The notes under the pieces were generated by a model. The model was given only the letters and a program-made list of their open reading frames with translations. It made no database searches and was not told the origin of the DNA. This document shows, piece after piece, positions 30,908 through 40,345 of a DNA stretch of 44,068 nucleotides. The position numbers and the translations under genes were made by a program. Each line of letters begins with the position of its first letter. The first letter of the stretch is position 1. The DNA comes from Helicobacteraceae bacterium (lineage in GTDB: Bacteria > Campylobacterota > Campylobacteria > Campylobacterales > SZUA-545). Where the stretch lies: assembly GCA_031258155.1 (NCBI GenBank), contig JAIRNH010000005.1, positions 1 to 44,068 on the forward strand. Direction: 5' to 3'.

Positions 30908-31960
30908 ATGCGCGAAAAAATCCTATTCGTCGTCGCTTTGACGCTGTTTTATCTAACGCGCCAACGGCTACAAATATTATGCTCCATTATTAAACGATGT
31001 TATTTAATAAAAAGAGAGCGGCGCAAAGAGATTGTCGATCGCCTAAAAATTAAACGTTCGCATCTGCTGGTTTCCGACCGACTTTTGAAGTTTTTTAACG
31101 CAACAATAGATAAAAACTCGCAAAAATATCTTTTATGCTGTCCTAAGGGCGGACTTAACGATATGCTTTGCATAATAAACAGATGTATAAATTACGCTTT
31201 AGATAATAATCGAACTATCTATATCGACGGAAGCGCGGAGGGATTTTTGGACGATCTTGGACGCTACTTCGCCGCCGCCGCCCAGAGAGAGAAGATTAAA
31301 TTCGACAGGATAGATTCCTCGCTGGAGGTATTTGATAGTTATCCTAAATATCTCAAAAAGTTAATTGATCGCTGGTTAAACCGCTCGGCGATCAGTTTTG
31401 ATCTGAACAAATCATACGAAGATAGAGTTTTAATGTATTTTGGCGACATTATAGGCAACGAGGCGATAGGAGCGTTCTCTTTCTTTGGGCTTGCGCCGAA
31501 GGTTCGATCGCATATTAAAGAGATAGTGGAACAACTAGGCGAATACGACGCCGTCCATATTCGCCACAGCGACTACAAAACCGATTATAAGCCGTTTTTA
31601 GAGAGCGTCGCTCAAAACTCCTCTTGCGAGAAAATAGCGCTTTGCACGGATAGCTACGAAGTTCAGCGCTACGCCAAAGAGCGTTTTGGCGATCGCATAG
31701 TCTGCATAAACGCGGTTCCGGATACCGGCGGCAAAACTTTACATAATAACCCCGACCTAGATCGCTATCAAACCAATCTCGCCGCGCTAACCGATCTGTT
31801 TGCGCTTGGCGCCGCAAAAAAAATCTATACAACGCTAGTTACCCACTTTGACGGGCGACGACAGATTACGGAAAATCGCTCGTCCGGTTTTGGACGGCTC
31901 GCCAAAGAGCTTAATAAACGTCCGGAGTTAATCAAACGGCTACTAAACGACGAGGATTAG
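30908..31960 (+). CDS. putative fucosyltransferase-like glycosyltransferase
   Basis: 350 residues, no confident family. The layout resembles GT-B fucosyltransferase-type enzymes: a P-loop-like PKGGLNDMLCIINRCINYAL (79-98), VHIRHSDY (216-223) like the HxRRxD donor-binding motif, ALCTDSYEV (244-252) and a late TDLFALGAAKKIYTT segment. An N-terminal hydrophobic helix (4-16) followed by basic residues suggests membrane association. It probably acts on surface sugars. Alternative: a conserved protein with the same fold but another substrate. Monocistronic. Confidence 0.6.
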   Translation: MREKILFVVALTLFYLTRQRLQILCSIIKRCYLIKRERRKEIVDRLKIKRSHLLVSDRLLKFFNATIDKNSQKYLLCCPKGGLNDMLCIINRCINYALDNNRTIYIDGSAEGFLDDLGRYFAAAAQREKIKFDRIDSSLEVFDSYPKYLKKLIDRWLNRSAISFDLNKSYEDRVLMYFGDIIGNEAIGAFSFFGLAPKVRSHIKEIVEQLGEYDAVHIRHSDYKTDYKPFLESVAQNSSCEKIALCTDSYEVQRYAKERFGDRIVCINAVPDTGGKTLHNNPDLDRYQTNLAALTDLFALGAAKKIYTTLVTHFDGRRQITENRSSGFGRLAKELNKRPELIKRLLNDED

Positions 31961-32021
31961 TATCAACCTAATAGCAAAAATCGCGTAAGCAAATGATAAA
32001 TTATGGATAAAACGCGATGCG

Positions 32022-32390
32022 TTACGCGCTTAAGGCAAAAATGCCGTCTATGCCGAGCTTCGCTATTTTCTCTATCTTCGAGGACGGAGCGATCGCCAAA
32101 ACTTTAATATCAAACAGGTAACGATCGGCTAATTTTTGAAGTTTTGCGGCAAGAGGCAAATCGGCGAGCGCGTATTTGGCTTTGGCGCTTGCCAAGAGGA
32201 TAAAATCGCGTATATTATTCACTTTAACGGCGATCGCTATATCGACGCTTGCGTAAAACTCCAAATCCGACTCCTTAAAATCCAGCGCTACCAGCGAACC
32301 CGACGGAGTTTTGTTAATATCGGCTATCGATTTGACAAAAACAACCGCCTTTTCCGCGTCGATCGCTTTATTAACGCCGATTAAAATCAT
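32022..32390 (-). CDS. conserved hypothetical protein downstream of the rsmG group
   Basis: 122 residues, soluble, alternating strands and helices; function unknown. It begins MILIGVNKAID and contains SLVALDFKESDLEFYASVDI and a final KIAKLGIDGIFAL. The ATG overlaps the stop of the PP0621-like gene by four bases. The ribA-rsmG-PP0621-like-this order suggests a conserved campylobacterotal block rather than a functional pathway. The fold pattern hints at a small alpha/beta (TIM-barrel-half-like) protein, which is only an impression. Confidence 0.7.
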   Translation of the reverse strand: MILIGVNKAIDAEKAVVFVKSIADINKTPSGSLVALDFKESDLEFYASVDIAIAVKVNNIRDFILLASAKAKYALADLPLAAKLQKLADRYLFDIKVLAIAPSSKIEKIAKLGIDGIFALSA

Positions 32391-32590
32391 CGTTTAGCCT
32401 CCGCGCATTTTTTTGAGCAAAACGTTTTGCCGTTTTTTATTATAGCTTCGTCAGCCGCTATATAAGCGTCGCATTTGGCGCATTTGATCATATCAATCGC
32501 GTCGTTTTTAGACGGTTTTAAGCGACTGCGAAAAAAGAAAAAATATATCGCGCCTAACAGTAGCGCGAGAAGCGCGATTCTAAGCCACAA
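32387..32590 (-). CDS. PP0621-like small membrane protein with four-cysteine knuckle
   Basis: 67 residues from TTG 32590-32588, which has GGAGG upstream inside the end of rsmG; the longer open frame is the rsmG shadow. One membrane helix (about 3-20) precedes a basic linker and a metal-binding pattern CAKCDAYI...FCSKKC. Family members of this size usually sit next to rsmG in Campylobacterota. Role unknown. Confidence 0.75.
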   Translation of the reverse strand: MWLRIALLALLLGAIYFFFFRSRLKPSKNDAIDMIKCAKCDAYIAADEAIIKNGKTFCSKKCAEAKR

Positions 32591-33170
32591 ACGCCCGCCT
32601 CCCAACCAAAAGATATGTCGCGTGCGGCGCGGCGACAGTTTTAGCTCCGATCGCCGTCGCTTCGCGCGCCGTATTTTTGCCTTTGTAGAGCAACAAGATC
32701 GAATTGGCTCCCATAAACGGTTTGGCAAGCCCGTAAATAGTTTTGCCATCGCTTACCGCGCGCGAGACGATCAGATCATAGTTTTTTATCGGGACTTGCT
32801 CGGCTCGCTTATCGATAATTTCCGCGTTGTCGATATGCAAAATAGCTGCGGCAAATTGCAAAAAAGCGGCGCGTTTATTAAGCGGTTCTACGAGCGTAAA
32901 ATACGATCGCGGCTTTGCCATCGCCAAAATTAGTCCTGGAAAACCAGCGCCGCTGCCAATATCCAGACAGCTTTTAAAATCGTCTAAAAAAGTCAGCGGA
33001 TATACGCTGTCGAATATATGTTTTTGCACGTCGCGCTCGGTTCTAGCGCCGCTAAGGTTGTGCGCCTTGTTCCAATTAAGCAAAATACGCGAAAACTGAT
33101 CGCTTTTTTGATAGAACTCCTCGATCATAATAAGTCGATTTGCCAACAGCCTGTTTTTAAGTTCTCTCAT
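32580..33170 (-). CDS. rsmG: 16S rRNA (guanine-N7) methyltransferase RsmG
   Basis: Methylates G527 of 16S rRNA. 196 residues; NWNKAHNLSG near residue 33, the SAM-binding CLDIGSGAGFPGLILA (68-83), FTLVEPLNKRAAFLQ and YDLIVSRAV are all standard. The ATG shares one base with the TAA of ribA (TAATG). Slightly short, as usual in Campylobacterota. Confidence 0.95.
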   Translation of the reverse strand: MRELKNRLLANRLIMIEEFYQKSDQFSRILLNWNKAHNLSGARTERDVQKHIFDSVYPLTFLDDFKSCLDIGSGAGFPGLILAMAKPRSYFTLVEPLNKRAAFLQFAAAILHIDNAEIIDKRAEQVPIKNYDLIVSRAVSDGKTIYGLAKPFMGANSILLLYKGKNTAREATAIGAKTVAAPHATYLLVGRRAFVA

Positions 33171-33739
33171 TACAACAGGTGTCCGCTTTTTTCTTTTTTG
33201 ACGCGCAGATAAACTTCGTTGTGCGGGTTCGGCTTAATAATCAGCGGCTCGCGCTTGAGAATCTCTACGCCTTTAAGACTCTCTATTTTGCTGGGGTTAT
33301 TAGTTAACAATCGTATGCGTTTTAACCCCAAATACTTTAATATATATTCGGCGATTTCGTAACTGCGCTCGTCGTCGGCAAAGCCTAATTGATGATTCGC
33401 CTCGAAGGTATCCAGCCCCCGATCTTGCAACGCGTATGCGTTTATTTTGTTAAAAAGCCCGATATTTCTGCCCTCTTGGCGCAGATATAAGATTGCCCCG
33501 CACCGCTCGGCGGCGATCAGTTTCATCGCCATGTCGAGCTGTTCGCCGCAATCGCACTTGCGGCTAAAGAGAGCGTCGCCCGTAAGACATTCGCTATGCA
33601 CGCGCACAAGCGGCGCGGGGCAGTCGAGCCGCTCCGTGCGAATAACCATATGATCCTTGCCCCCCTCTCTGAACGCCTGCGCTTTAAAGACGCCGTGCTT
33701 GGTAGGCAAATTGGCGATTTCCGATATTTCTATATTCAT
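33170..33739 (-). CDS. ribA: GTP cyclohydrolase II
   Basis: First step of riboflavin synthesis. 189 residues, a stand-alone RibA without the RibB domain. Zinc ligands Cys51, Cys62 and Cys64 lie in SECLTGDALFSRKCDCGEQL; YLRQEGRNIGLFNKINAYAL and LLTNNPSKIESL complete the family. First gene of the ribA-rsmG-PP0621-like-hypothetical operon, divergent from the pirin gene. Confidence 0.96.
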   Translation of the reverse strand: MNIEISEIANLPTKHGVFKAQAFREGGKDHMVIRTERLDCPAPLVRVHSECLTGDALFSRKCDCGEQLDMAMKLIAAERCGAILYLRQEGRNIGLFNKINAYALQDRGLDTFEANHQLGFADDERSYEIAEYILKYLGLKRIRLLTNNPSKIESLKGVEILKREPLIIKPNPHNEVYLRVKKEKSGHLL

Positions 33740-33812
33740 TGCGCTGATTGTAACAATTCGGACTGAAACTAACCAAACTCCGCGTTTTCAAAACGTCGTT
33801 TTTATCGACAAA

Positions 33813-33826
33813 GGATAAAATTATCC
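33813..33826 (+). promoter_or_regulatory. 14-bp perfect palindrome upstream of the pirin gene
   Basis: GGATAAAATTATCC, ending two bases before the AAAGGAG ribosome site of the pirin gene. It contains a -10-like TAAAAT, so it could be a combined promoter and operator. The mirror-symmetric form is also compatible with chance. Confidence 0.35.
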
Positions 33827-33841
33827 GCAAAGGAGAACCGT

Positions 33842-34567
33842 ATGCTTCGATATATAGATCACAAATTGATGGGGCGCGGCAAAAAAGATTGGCTAGAGAG
33901 CCATTTTCACTTCTCGTTCGCGGATTACCGCAACCCCGATAACGTGCAATTTGGCGCGTTGCGCGTCCTAAACGACGACACGGTTAAGGCGGGCGGGGGC
34001 TTCGGACCGCACCCGCACAAAAATATGGAGATTATCTCCTACGTAATCGAAGGCGAATTAACGCACGGCGACACGATGGGCAACAGACGGACGCTTAAAC
34101 GCGGCGAGGCGCAGTATATGAGCGCGGGCAAGGGCGTTTTGCATAGCGAGATGAATCTTGGTAAAACGCCGCTTAGGTTTTTGCAAATATGGATTATTCC
34201 CGATCAGAGCGGCTACGCGCCAAATTACGGCGATTATCAGTTCGAGTTCGAAGATCGCCGCGATCGCTGGCTGGCGATCGCCTCTTGCGTCGATAACGCG
34301 AAAACCGACGCGCCGATTAGGATTCATCAAGACGTCAATCTTTACGCGACGGCGCTAAGCGCGGGCAAAACGATAGATTTTGAGATCAAAACTGGTAGGC
34401 AGGCGTATCTGGTTTTGATCGAGGGCGCGGCGCTAGTAACCGCCAAAACAAGCGGCGAAAAGGCGACGCTAAACGAGCGCGACGCGGCGGAGATCGCTAA
34501 CGAGGGCGTCTCTATAAAAGCGCAAGGCGAGGCGCACGCGCTGATTATCGAGATGAAAAAATCTTGA
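33842..34567 (+). CDS. pirin-family protein
   Basis: 241 residues, bicupin. The N-terminal cupin keeps the metal ligands in GFGPHPHKNMEIISYVIEG and in SAGKGVLHSE; IWIIPDQSGYAPNYGDYQF leads to the second cupin. Length and motifs match the YhhW-type group, which has shown quercetin dioxygenase activity in vitro; the physiological role in this organism is unknown. Start ATG after AAAGGAG. Composition is host-like. Confidence 0.9.
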   Translation: MLRYIDHKLMGRGKKDWLESHFHFSFADYRNPDNVQFGALRVLNDDTVKAGGGFGPHPHKNMEIISYVIEGELTHGDTMGNRRTLKRGEAQYMSAGKGVLHSEMNLGKTPLRFLQIWIIPDQSGYAPNYGDYQFEFEDRRDRWLAIASCVDNAKTDAPIRIHQDVNLYATALSAGKTIDFEIKTGRQAYLVLIEGAALVTAKTSGEKATLNERDAAEIANEGVSIKAQGEAHALIIEMKKS

Positions 34568-34668
34568 AAAATAGAAGTTTGCCGCCGCCCGCCGCAATCG
34601 CAAGCCGCGCAATGCTCGATCAAATTAGGCGAATTAACAGGCGCGCCGTCTCTCTTTTTTGGCGTTAG

Positions 34669-36276
34669 ATGATAAAAAAAGAGTCGATCGAACTGTTGAA
34701 ATCCCGCGTGGATATAGTCGATCTGATTGGATCGCACATCGAGCTGAAGCGATCGGGCGCGACATATAAGGCGCGCTGCCCCTTTCACGAGGAGCGCACC
34801 GCCAGCTTTAACGTTAGTCCAAAGGGTTTTTACTACTGCTTTGGCTGCCAAGCAAAGGGCGACGTTATCACTTTTGTTCAGCAGATTGAACGGCTAACCT
34901 TCGAGGAGGCGGCGCAAAAAATCGCCGATCAATATAACATCGCGCTTGAATACGAAACGGGCGCGCGGGTGAAAAAACGCGATTACCGCCCGCTAGAGGC
35001 GCTGAAAACTTTTTTTGTCGAAGAGCTTAGCAAGAACGACGAAGCTACGGGGTATCTAAGATCGCGCGGGCTTAGCGAAGCGACAATAGAGCGTTTCGAG
35101 ATTGGCTACGCGCCCGATAGTTACGCGCAACTGGATTTTTTGCGGCGCGAAAAGATACCCTTCGAGGCGGCAAAAGAGGCGGGCGCGCTTGTCGAGGACG
35201 AAGGAGGCAGGTTTTACGCGCGTTTTACCAAGCGCGTAATTTTTCCCATTTACACCCCAAACGGCGCGATCGCGGGCTTTGGCGGCAGAACGCTTGTCAA
35301 TCACCCCGCGAAATATATCAACTCGCCGCAGAGCGAGTTTTTTAACAAGTCGCGGCTTTTATACGGATTTAATATCGCGCGCGAGGCGATACTAAAGCAA
35401 AAAACCGCGATTTTGTGCGAAGGCTATATGGACGCGGTTATGCTACACCAAGCGGGTTTTTCAAACGCGATCGCGACGCTCGGCACGGCGCTAACCAACG
35501 ACCATCTACCTTTGCTAAAACGGCTTGACGATCCGAAAATCATTCTCTCCTACGATAGCGACGCGGCGGGGCAGGAGGCGGCTTTTAAGGCTTCGGTTCT
35601 ATTGGCGGCGCATAATTTCAAGGGCGGCGCGGCGACAATCGAGGGCGGTAAGGACCCCGCCGACCTAATCGCCGGCGGCGGCGCGGAAACGCTTGCCCGC
35701 GCTTATGAAAACGCGAAACCTTTCGCAAAATACGCGGTTGAAAAAATTATCGATCGATCGCGCGATTTCGACGCGGCGTTTGACGAGGCGCAGAGCTTTA
35801 TAGATTCGCTCTCCAGATTTTCGGCGGAAGAGACGGCGCGATACGCGGCGGCAAAGCTGGCGATAGATTTCAGGCGTTTTAAGATTCGCGCCAAAAACGC
35901 GATCGCGCCCACGCTGTTAAGCGGCAAGCAGGATTTAGGCGAGCTGGCGCTGATAAAGACGCTCTCTTTGGACGGCGAACTGCACGCAAGCCTGATCGAC
36001 TATCTTGACGCGGCGCTTTTTTCAAGCCATCGCGATCTCTATAACGCGCTAATAAACGGCGATATAAACGCGCTTCGCCCCTTGCAAAGCGAAGATAGGA
36101 TTAAACCGCTAAACAGAGAGGAGACGTTAAACGCCATAAGGCGGCTGGCGGCGATCTTTTGCGAAAAAGAGGCGCGTCTGCTACGCGCCGAACGCGAGAC
36201 GGCGCGTATGAAAGAGGCGCTAAAGGCGATCGTGCGTTTGCGAAACGGCGAAATGATCGTCTTTAGACGCTTTTAG
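34669..36276 (+). CDS. dnaG: DNA primase
   Basis: Makes RNA primers at the replication fork. 535 residues. CHC2 zinc-binding domain with Cys37, His40, Cys57 and Cys60; the RNA-polymerase core with VIFPIYTPNGAIAGFGGR; the Toprim part with Glu251 in LCEGYMDAV and Asp296/Asp298 in LSYDSDAAG. The C-terminal helicase-interaction region is divergent, as usual in the phylum. The ATG has no strong ribosome site upstream. It converges with the next gene, six bases apart. Confidence 0.96.
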   Translation: MIKKESIELLKSRVDIVDLIGSHIELKRSGATYKARCPFHEERTASFNVSPKGFYYCFGCQAKGDVITFVQQIERLTFEEAAQKIADQYNIALEYETGARVKKRDYRPLEALKTFFVEELSKNDEATGYLRSRGLSEATIERFEIGYAPDSYAQLDFLRREKIPFEAAKEAGALVEDEGGRFYARFTKRVIFPIYTPNGAIAGFGGRTLVNHPAKYINSPQSEFFNKSRLLYGFNIAREAILKQKTAILCEGYMDAVMLHQAGFSNAIATLGTALTNDHLPLLKRLDDPKIILSYDSDAAGQEAAFKASVLLAAHNFKGGAATIEGGKDPADLIAGGGAETLARAYENAKPFAKYAVEKIIDRSRDFDAAFDEAQSFIDSLSRFSAEETARYAAAKLAIDFRRFKIRAKNAIAPTLLSGKQDLGELALIKTLSLDGELHASLIDYLDAALFSSHRDLYNALINGDINALRPLQSEDRIKPLNREETLNAIRRLAAIFCEKEARLLRAERETARMKEALKAIVRLRNGEMIVFRRF

Positions 36277-36282
36277 CGATTT

Positions 36283-37026
36283 TTAAAACCTAACGGACGC
36301 GCCCGCGAATACGCCGTCTATCGTTACGTCAACTTCGCCGTCGGTTCCGCTTAGGTCCTCTATCGCGATCGAGCGCGATCGGTAGCCGATCTCGATCGCC
36401 GCGCTTACTATCGAGTCGATAAACGCCCAGTCGATCTTGGCGCGCGCGTCGCTAACGCGCGATTTATCATAAGCGATATATTTCAAATCCGCTTCGATTC
36501 CAACCGGAATCGACGGCAGTTCAAAGCGAACGCCGCCGTAGGCGATCGGAAGCGCGAACGAGAGGTCCGCTTTTGCGCTACGCCCGCCCCCCGAAAGTTT
36601 TAGCGAGCCGTCGATCGTCTCCGCGCCGAGTCCTAGCCGAATATCGATCGCGGGTATCGGCAGCATGTAGTATCCGATAATATCGACCTGATTCATAGTC
36701 AATTCGGTTTTGGTCTCGCCGCTAAAATGCGCCCCGCCGAAATCGAGATTGACGCTTTTGGTTCCGTCCGCGCTAAACGCCGCGCCGTCGATTCTGAAAT
36801 TGGGCAGAATCGGAACCTCATGCTCGACGTATGCCCACAGATAGCCGTTTGTCGTCTTGTCTAGCCCGACTTTCTTAACGTCAAAGCGATCGCCTAAGCC
36901 GCTTTTCTTATACTCCGCCTTGCCGCTTGGATCGGCTTGCCAAACGCCGCCGCCCGCGCCAAAGCCTAGCAGATCGCCAAACGCGCTCGCGCACAAAAAC
37001 GCGCTAAATATCAAAAACTTTTTCAT
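36283..37026 (-). CDS. TIGR04219-like outer-membrane beta-barrel protein
   Basis: 247 residues. Signal peptide MKKFLIFSAFLCASAFGDLL, then the family start LGFGAGGGVWQADPSG, alternating strand pattern and a terminal aromatic residue (GASVRF) expected for an outer-membrane barrel. Function unknown; found widely in Campylobacterota. AGGAGGACGC precedes the ATG. Its -10 overlaps that of the divergent tRNA gene. Confidence 0.88.
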   Translation of the reverse strand: MKKFLIFSAFLCASAFGDLLGFGAGGGVWQADPSGKAEYKKSGLGDRFDVKKVGLDKTTNGYLWAYVEHEVPILPNFRIDGAAFSADGTKSVNLDFGGAHFSGETKTELTMNQVDIIGYYMLPIPAIDIRLGLGAETIDGSLKLSGGGRSAKADLSFALPIAYGGVRFELPSIPVGIEADLKYIAYDKSRVSDARAKIDWAFIDSIVSAAIEIGYRSRSIAIEDLSGTDGEVDVTIDGVFAGASVRF

Positions 37027-37050
37027 GCGTCCTCCTTTTAAGACGCTCCC

Positions 37051-37058
37051 ATTATAAT
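37051..37058. promoter_or_regulatory. palindromic -10 shared by divergent OMP and tRNA-Ala genes
   Basis: ATTATAAT is its own reverse complement and therefore gives TATAAT on both strands (37053-37058 plus). Rightward, tRNA-Ala starts 15 bases further; leftward, the outer-membrane protein starts about 25 bases away with its ribosome site between. One polymerase-binding site could fire in either direction. Confidence 0.5.
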
Positions 37059-37072
37059 GCGTCTTTCTTTTT

Positions 37073-37148
<76 letters not shown>

Positions 37149-37261
37149 TAGAACGTTTCGCGTTGAATTTAATAAGCGTCCGTTACTCTTCTTTTTTTTG
37201 CCGCCGCGCGCTACAAAAGCCGTTCAAGGTATTATTGGTTAAAATCCGCGCCTTACTATAG

Positions 37262-37978
<717 letters not shown>

Positions 37979-37995
37979 AACGAGGAGAAATCAAA

Positions 37996-38193
37996 ATGCG
38001 TTTAGAGAAAGTCGTTTCGGAAGCGTTAAAATACGCAAACGACAATCGTTATCTTTTATCTGTGGGCGTGGCGAAAAGAGTCGCGCAGTTGCAAAGCGGA
38101 GCAAAGCCGCTAGTGGAGATCGCGAAATTCGAGAAGCCCGTCGATATAGCGCTTCGCGAAATTGCGGCGGGCTTAATTGAAATAAAGCCCTAA
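37996..38193 (+). CDS. rpoZ: RNA polymerase omega subunit
   Basis: 65 residues. RYLLSVGVAKRVAQL is the conserved core, and PVDIALREIAAGLIEI the C-terminal helix, in the short campylobacterotal form. GAGGAG precedes the ATG. Its TAA shares a base with the ATG of spoT (TAATG). Omega and SpoT being coupled fits the role of omega in ppGpp binding in proteobacteria. Confidence 0.95.
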   Translation: MRLEKVVSEALKYANDNRYLLSVGVAKRVAQLQSGAKPLVEIAKFEKPVDIALREIAAGLIEIKP

Positions 38194-40343
38194 TGATCGA
38201 GGACCTGCCCTCCTGCTTCGCGACAATCCGCGATCAGAGCGAAGCGGAAGAGCTGCTTTTTAGTCTAATCGACACGCCCGCGATTAGAAAAGCGCGCGAA
38301 AAAGCCGCCAAAGCGCACGAGGGGCAAACGCGCAAGAGGGGCGAACCGTATATCGTCCATCCGTTGCTAGTCGCGGCGAGCGTCGCGTTTTTTGGCGGCG
38401 ATGAAGCGATGGTGGCGGCGGGCGTTTTGCACGATACGATCGAGGATACCGACTACGACTACGAGGCGATCGAAGCCGATTTTGGAACGGACGCGGCGAA
38501 TCTGGTGGACGGGCTGACCAAAATCGATCGTATTCGCGAAGAGAATCTACTCCCTTCTGATCGGAAGGACGAAAAGCTAATCGAATCGGCGCTCACGTTT
38601 AGAAAGATGCTTTTAGCGTCGATTAAAGACGTGCGCGTGCTTGTCGTTAAGCTATGCGATCGCATGCATAATATGCTCACGCTAGAAGCGCTAACCGAAG
38701 ACAAGCGCCGCCGCATAGCCGAAGAGACGCTGGTGGTATATGCGCCAATCGCGCATAGGTTAGGGATCGGGCTTGTCAAAACTCTGCTGGAAGATAGGAG
38801 CTTTTATTACATCTTCCCAAAGGAGTATAAGGAGATCGACGCTTTTATACTCTCTCGCGGACATTCGCTAAGGCTTGGCTTGAACGCGTTTATTTCGGAA
38901 GTTAAAAACCTTATGCTTCAAAACGGCTTTGTCGAAGACGGATTTGAAGTCGTTTCAAGAATTAAACACTACTACTCCACCTATACCAAAATGCAACGCA
39001 AAGGCATTAAGATCGACGAGGTGCTAGACCTGATGGCGGCTAGAATACTGGTGCGAACGCCCGAAGAGTGCTACAAGGTTCTTGGTCTTTTGCATACGCG
39101 ATACCGCCCGCTGATCGCCCGCTTTAAGGAGTATATCGCGCTGCCTAAAGAAAACGGATACCAGACGCTCCACACGACGCTCTTTCACACTAGCGGCATA
39201 TACGAGGTTCAGATTCGCACCTACGATATGCACAAAACCGCCGAATACGGGATCGCCGCGCACTGGAAATATAAAGCCGGCGCGCTCTCGCCAAAGCTGG
39301 GCTGGCTGGAATCTATGCAATACAGCGGCGAAAATCCGCTCGATTTTTACGAGCTTGCCAAAAACGATCTCTTTAGCGACGAGATTGTCGTCTATTCGCC
39401 GCGCGGCGATACCTTCACCCTGCCTCGCGGCGCGACGGCGCTGGATTTTGCCTTTATCGTCCATAGCGATCTGGGGCTTAGGGCAATTTCGGCGCATATC
39501 AACCGTATAAAACAGCCGCTGTTAACCGAGTTAAAAACGGGCGATCTCGTTCAGATCGACGCCGGAGAAGAGGTTATGCCGCGTTGCAGTTGGATCGAGG
39601 CGCTAAAAACCTCGCGGGCGAAAAATATCCTGCGCCACGCGTGCAACCAAAGAAGCCGCGAGATCGATCGCCTTAACGCGCTATCTATAGTCCGCTTCTG
39701 TCTGGACGAGGATGCGCTTGCGTTGGAAAGCTGGCTGAAATTGCGCGGTTACGAGGAGGCGATCCGCAAGGTTTCGCGCGATAATAAACTGCTAGACGAG
39801 ATCGTAGGGCGCTACTATAAAGACAAACGCAAGAAATCGCTTTTTGGGTTAAGCGCCGCCGCGCCTAAACGGTATCGCATAGAAAACATAGAGATTTGCT
39901 CTCCCAAAGCGGTAAGCGCGATCGACTTCGAGCATTGCTGCCAACCAAGATACGGCGATTCTATACTTATGTTTTACGGCAAAAAGGGACGCGCCGTAAT
40001 TCATCACAAGCTGTGCGAATACGCCTATAAGCGTCTCAAAGAGGGCGCGGACGCGATCAAGGCAAATTGGGTGGGCGGCAAGGTGGGCTTGTTTAAGCTA
40101 GTCGTCAATTTACAAAACAAAAAGGGCGAACTACTCGCATTCTTGGAGTATCTGTTCAAACGCGAGGTAAATATAACCACGCTTTCGTTGGGAAACGGTG
40201 CGGAAAGCTCGCTGACGTGGTGCGGCGTAACGGCGGAGTTTCCGATTGCGACGCTAAGCAAGATAAAAGGCGCGATCGAGAAGCGGTTTATGGTCGTTTC
40301 TTTCGAGGCGGCAAACGATTCATATAAAAACGCGGAGCGATAA
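38193..40343 (+). CDS. spoT: bifunctional (p)ppGpp synthetase/hydrolase
   Basis: 716 residues. HD hydrolase with His56, His80-Asp81 and Glu84-Asp85 (VLHDTIED); synthetase domain with KENGYQTLHTTLF and YEVQIRTYDMHKTAEYG followed by AHWKYK; TGS domain VVYSPRGDTFTLPRGATALDF; zinc-finger-like region and a C-terminal ACT-like part. Both catalytic halves look intact, as expected where this is the only long RSH enzyme. Translationally coupled to rpoZ and three bases before tyrS. Confidence 0.96.
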   Translation: MIEDLPSCFATIRDQSEAEELLFSLIDTPAIRKAREKAAKAHEGQTRKRGEPYIVHPLLVAASVAFFGGDEAMVAAGVLHDTIEDTDYDYEAIEADFGTDAANLVDGLTKIDRIREENLLPSDRKDEKLIESALTFRKMLLASIKDVRVLVVKLCDRMHNMLTLEALTEDKRRRIAEETLVVYAPIAHRLGIGLVKTLLEDRSFYYIFPKEYKEIDAFILSRGHSLRLGLNAFISEVKNLMLQNGFVEDGFEVVSRIKHYYSTYTKMQRKGIKIDEVLDLMAARILVRTPEECYKVLGLLHTRYRPLIARFKEYIALPKENGYQTLHTTLFHTSGIYEVQIRTYDMHKTAEYGIAAHWKYKAGALSPKLGWLESMQYSGENPLDFYELAKNDLFSDEIVVYSPRGDTFTLPRGATALDFAFIVHSDLGLRAISAHINRIKQPLLTELKTGDLVQIDAGEEVMPRCSWIEALKTSRAKNILRHACNQRSREIDRLNALSIVRFCLDEDALALESWLKLRGYEEAIRKVSRDNKLLDEIVGRYYKDKRKKSLFGLSAAAPKRYRIENIEICSPKAVSAIDFEHCCQPRYGDSILMFYGKKGRAVIHHKLCEYAYKRLKEGADAIKANWVGGKVGLFKLVVNLQNKKGELLAFLEYLFKREVNITTLSLGNGAESSLTWCGVTAEFPIATLSKIKGAIEKRFMVVSFEAANDSYKNAER

Positions 40344-40345
40344 TA

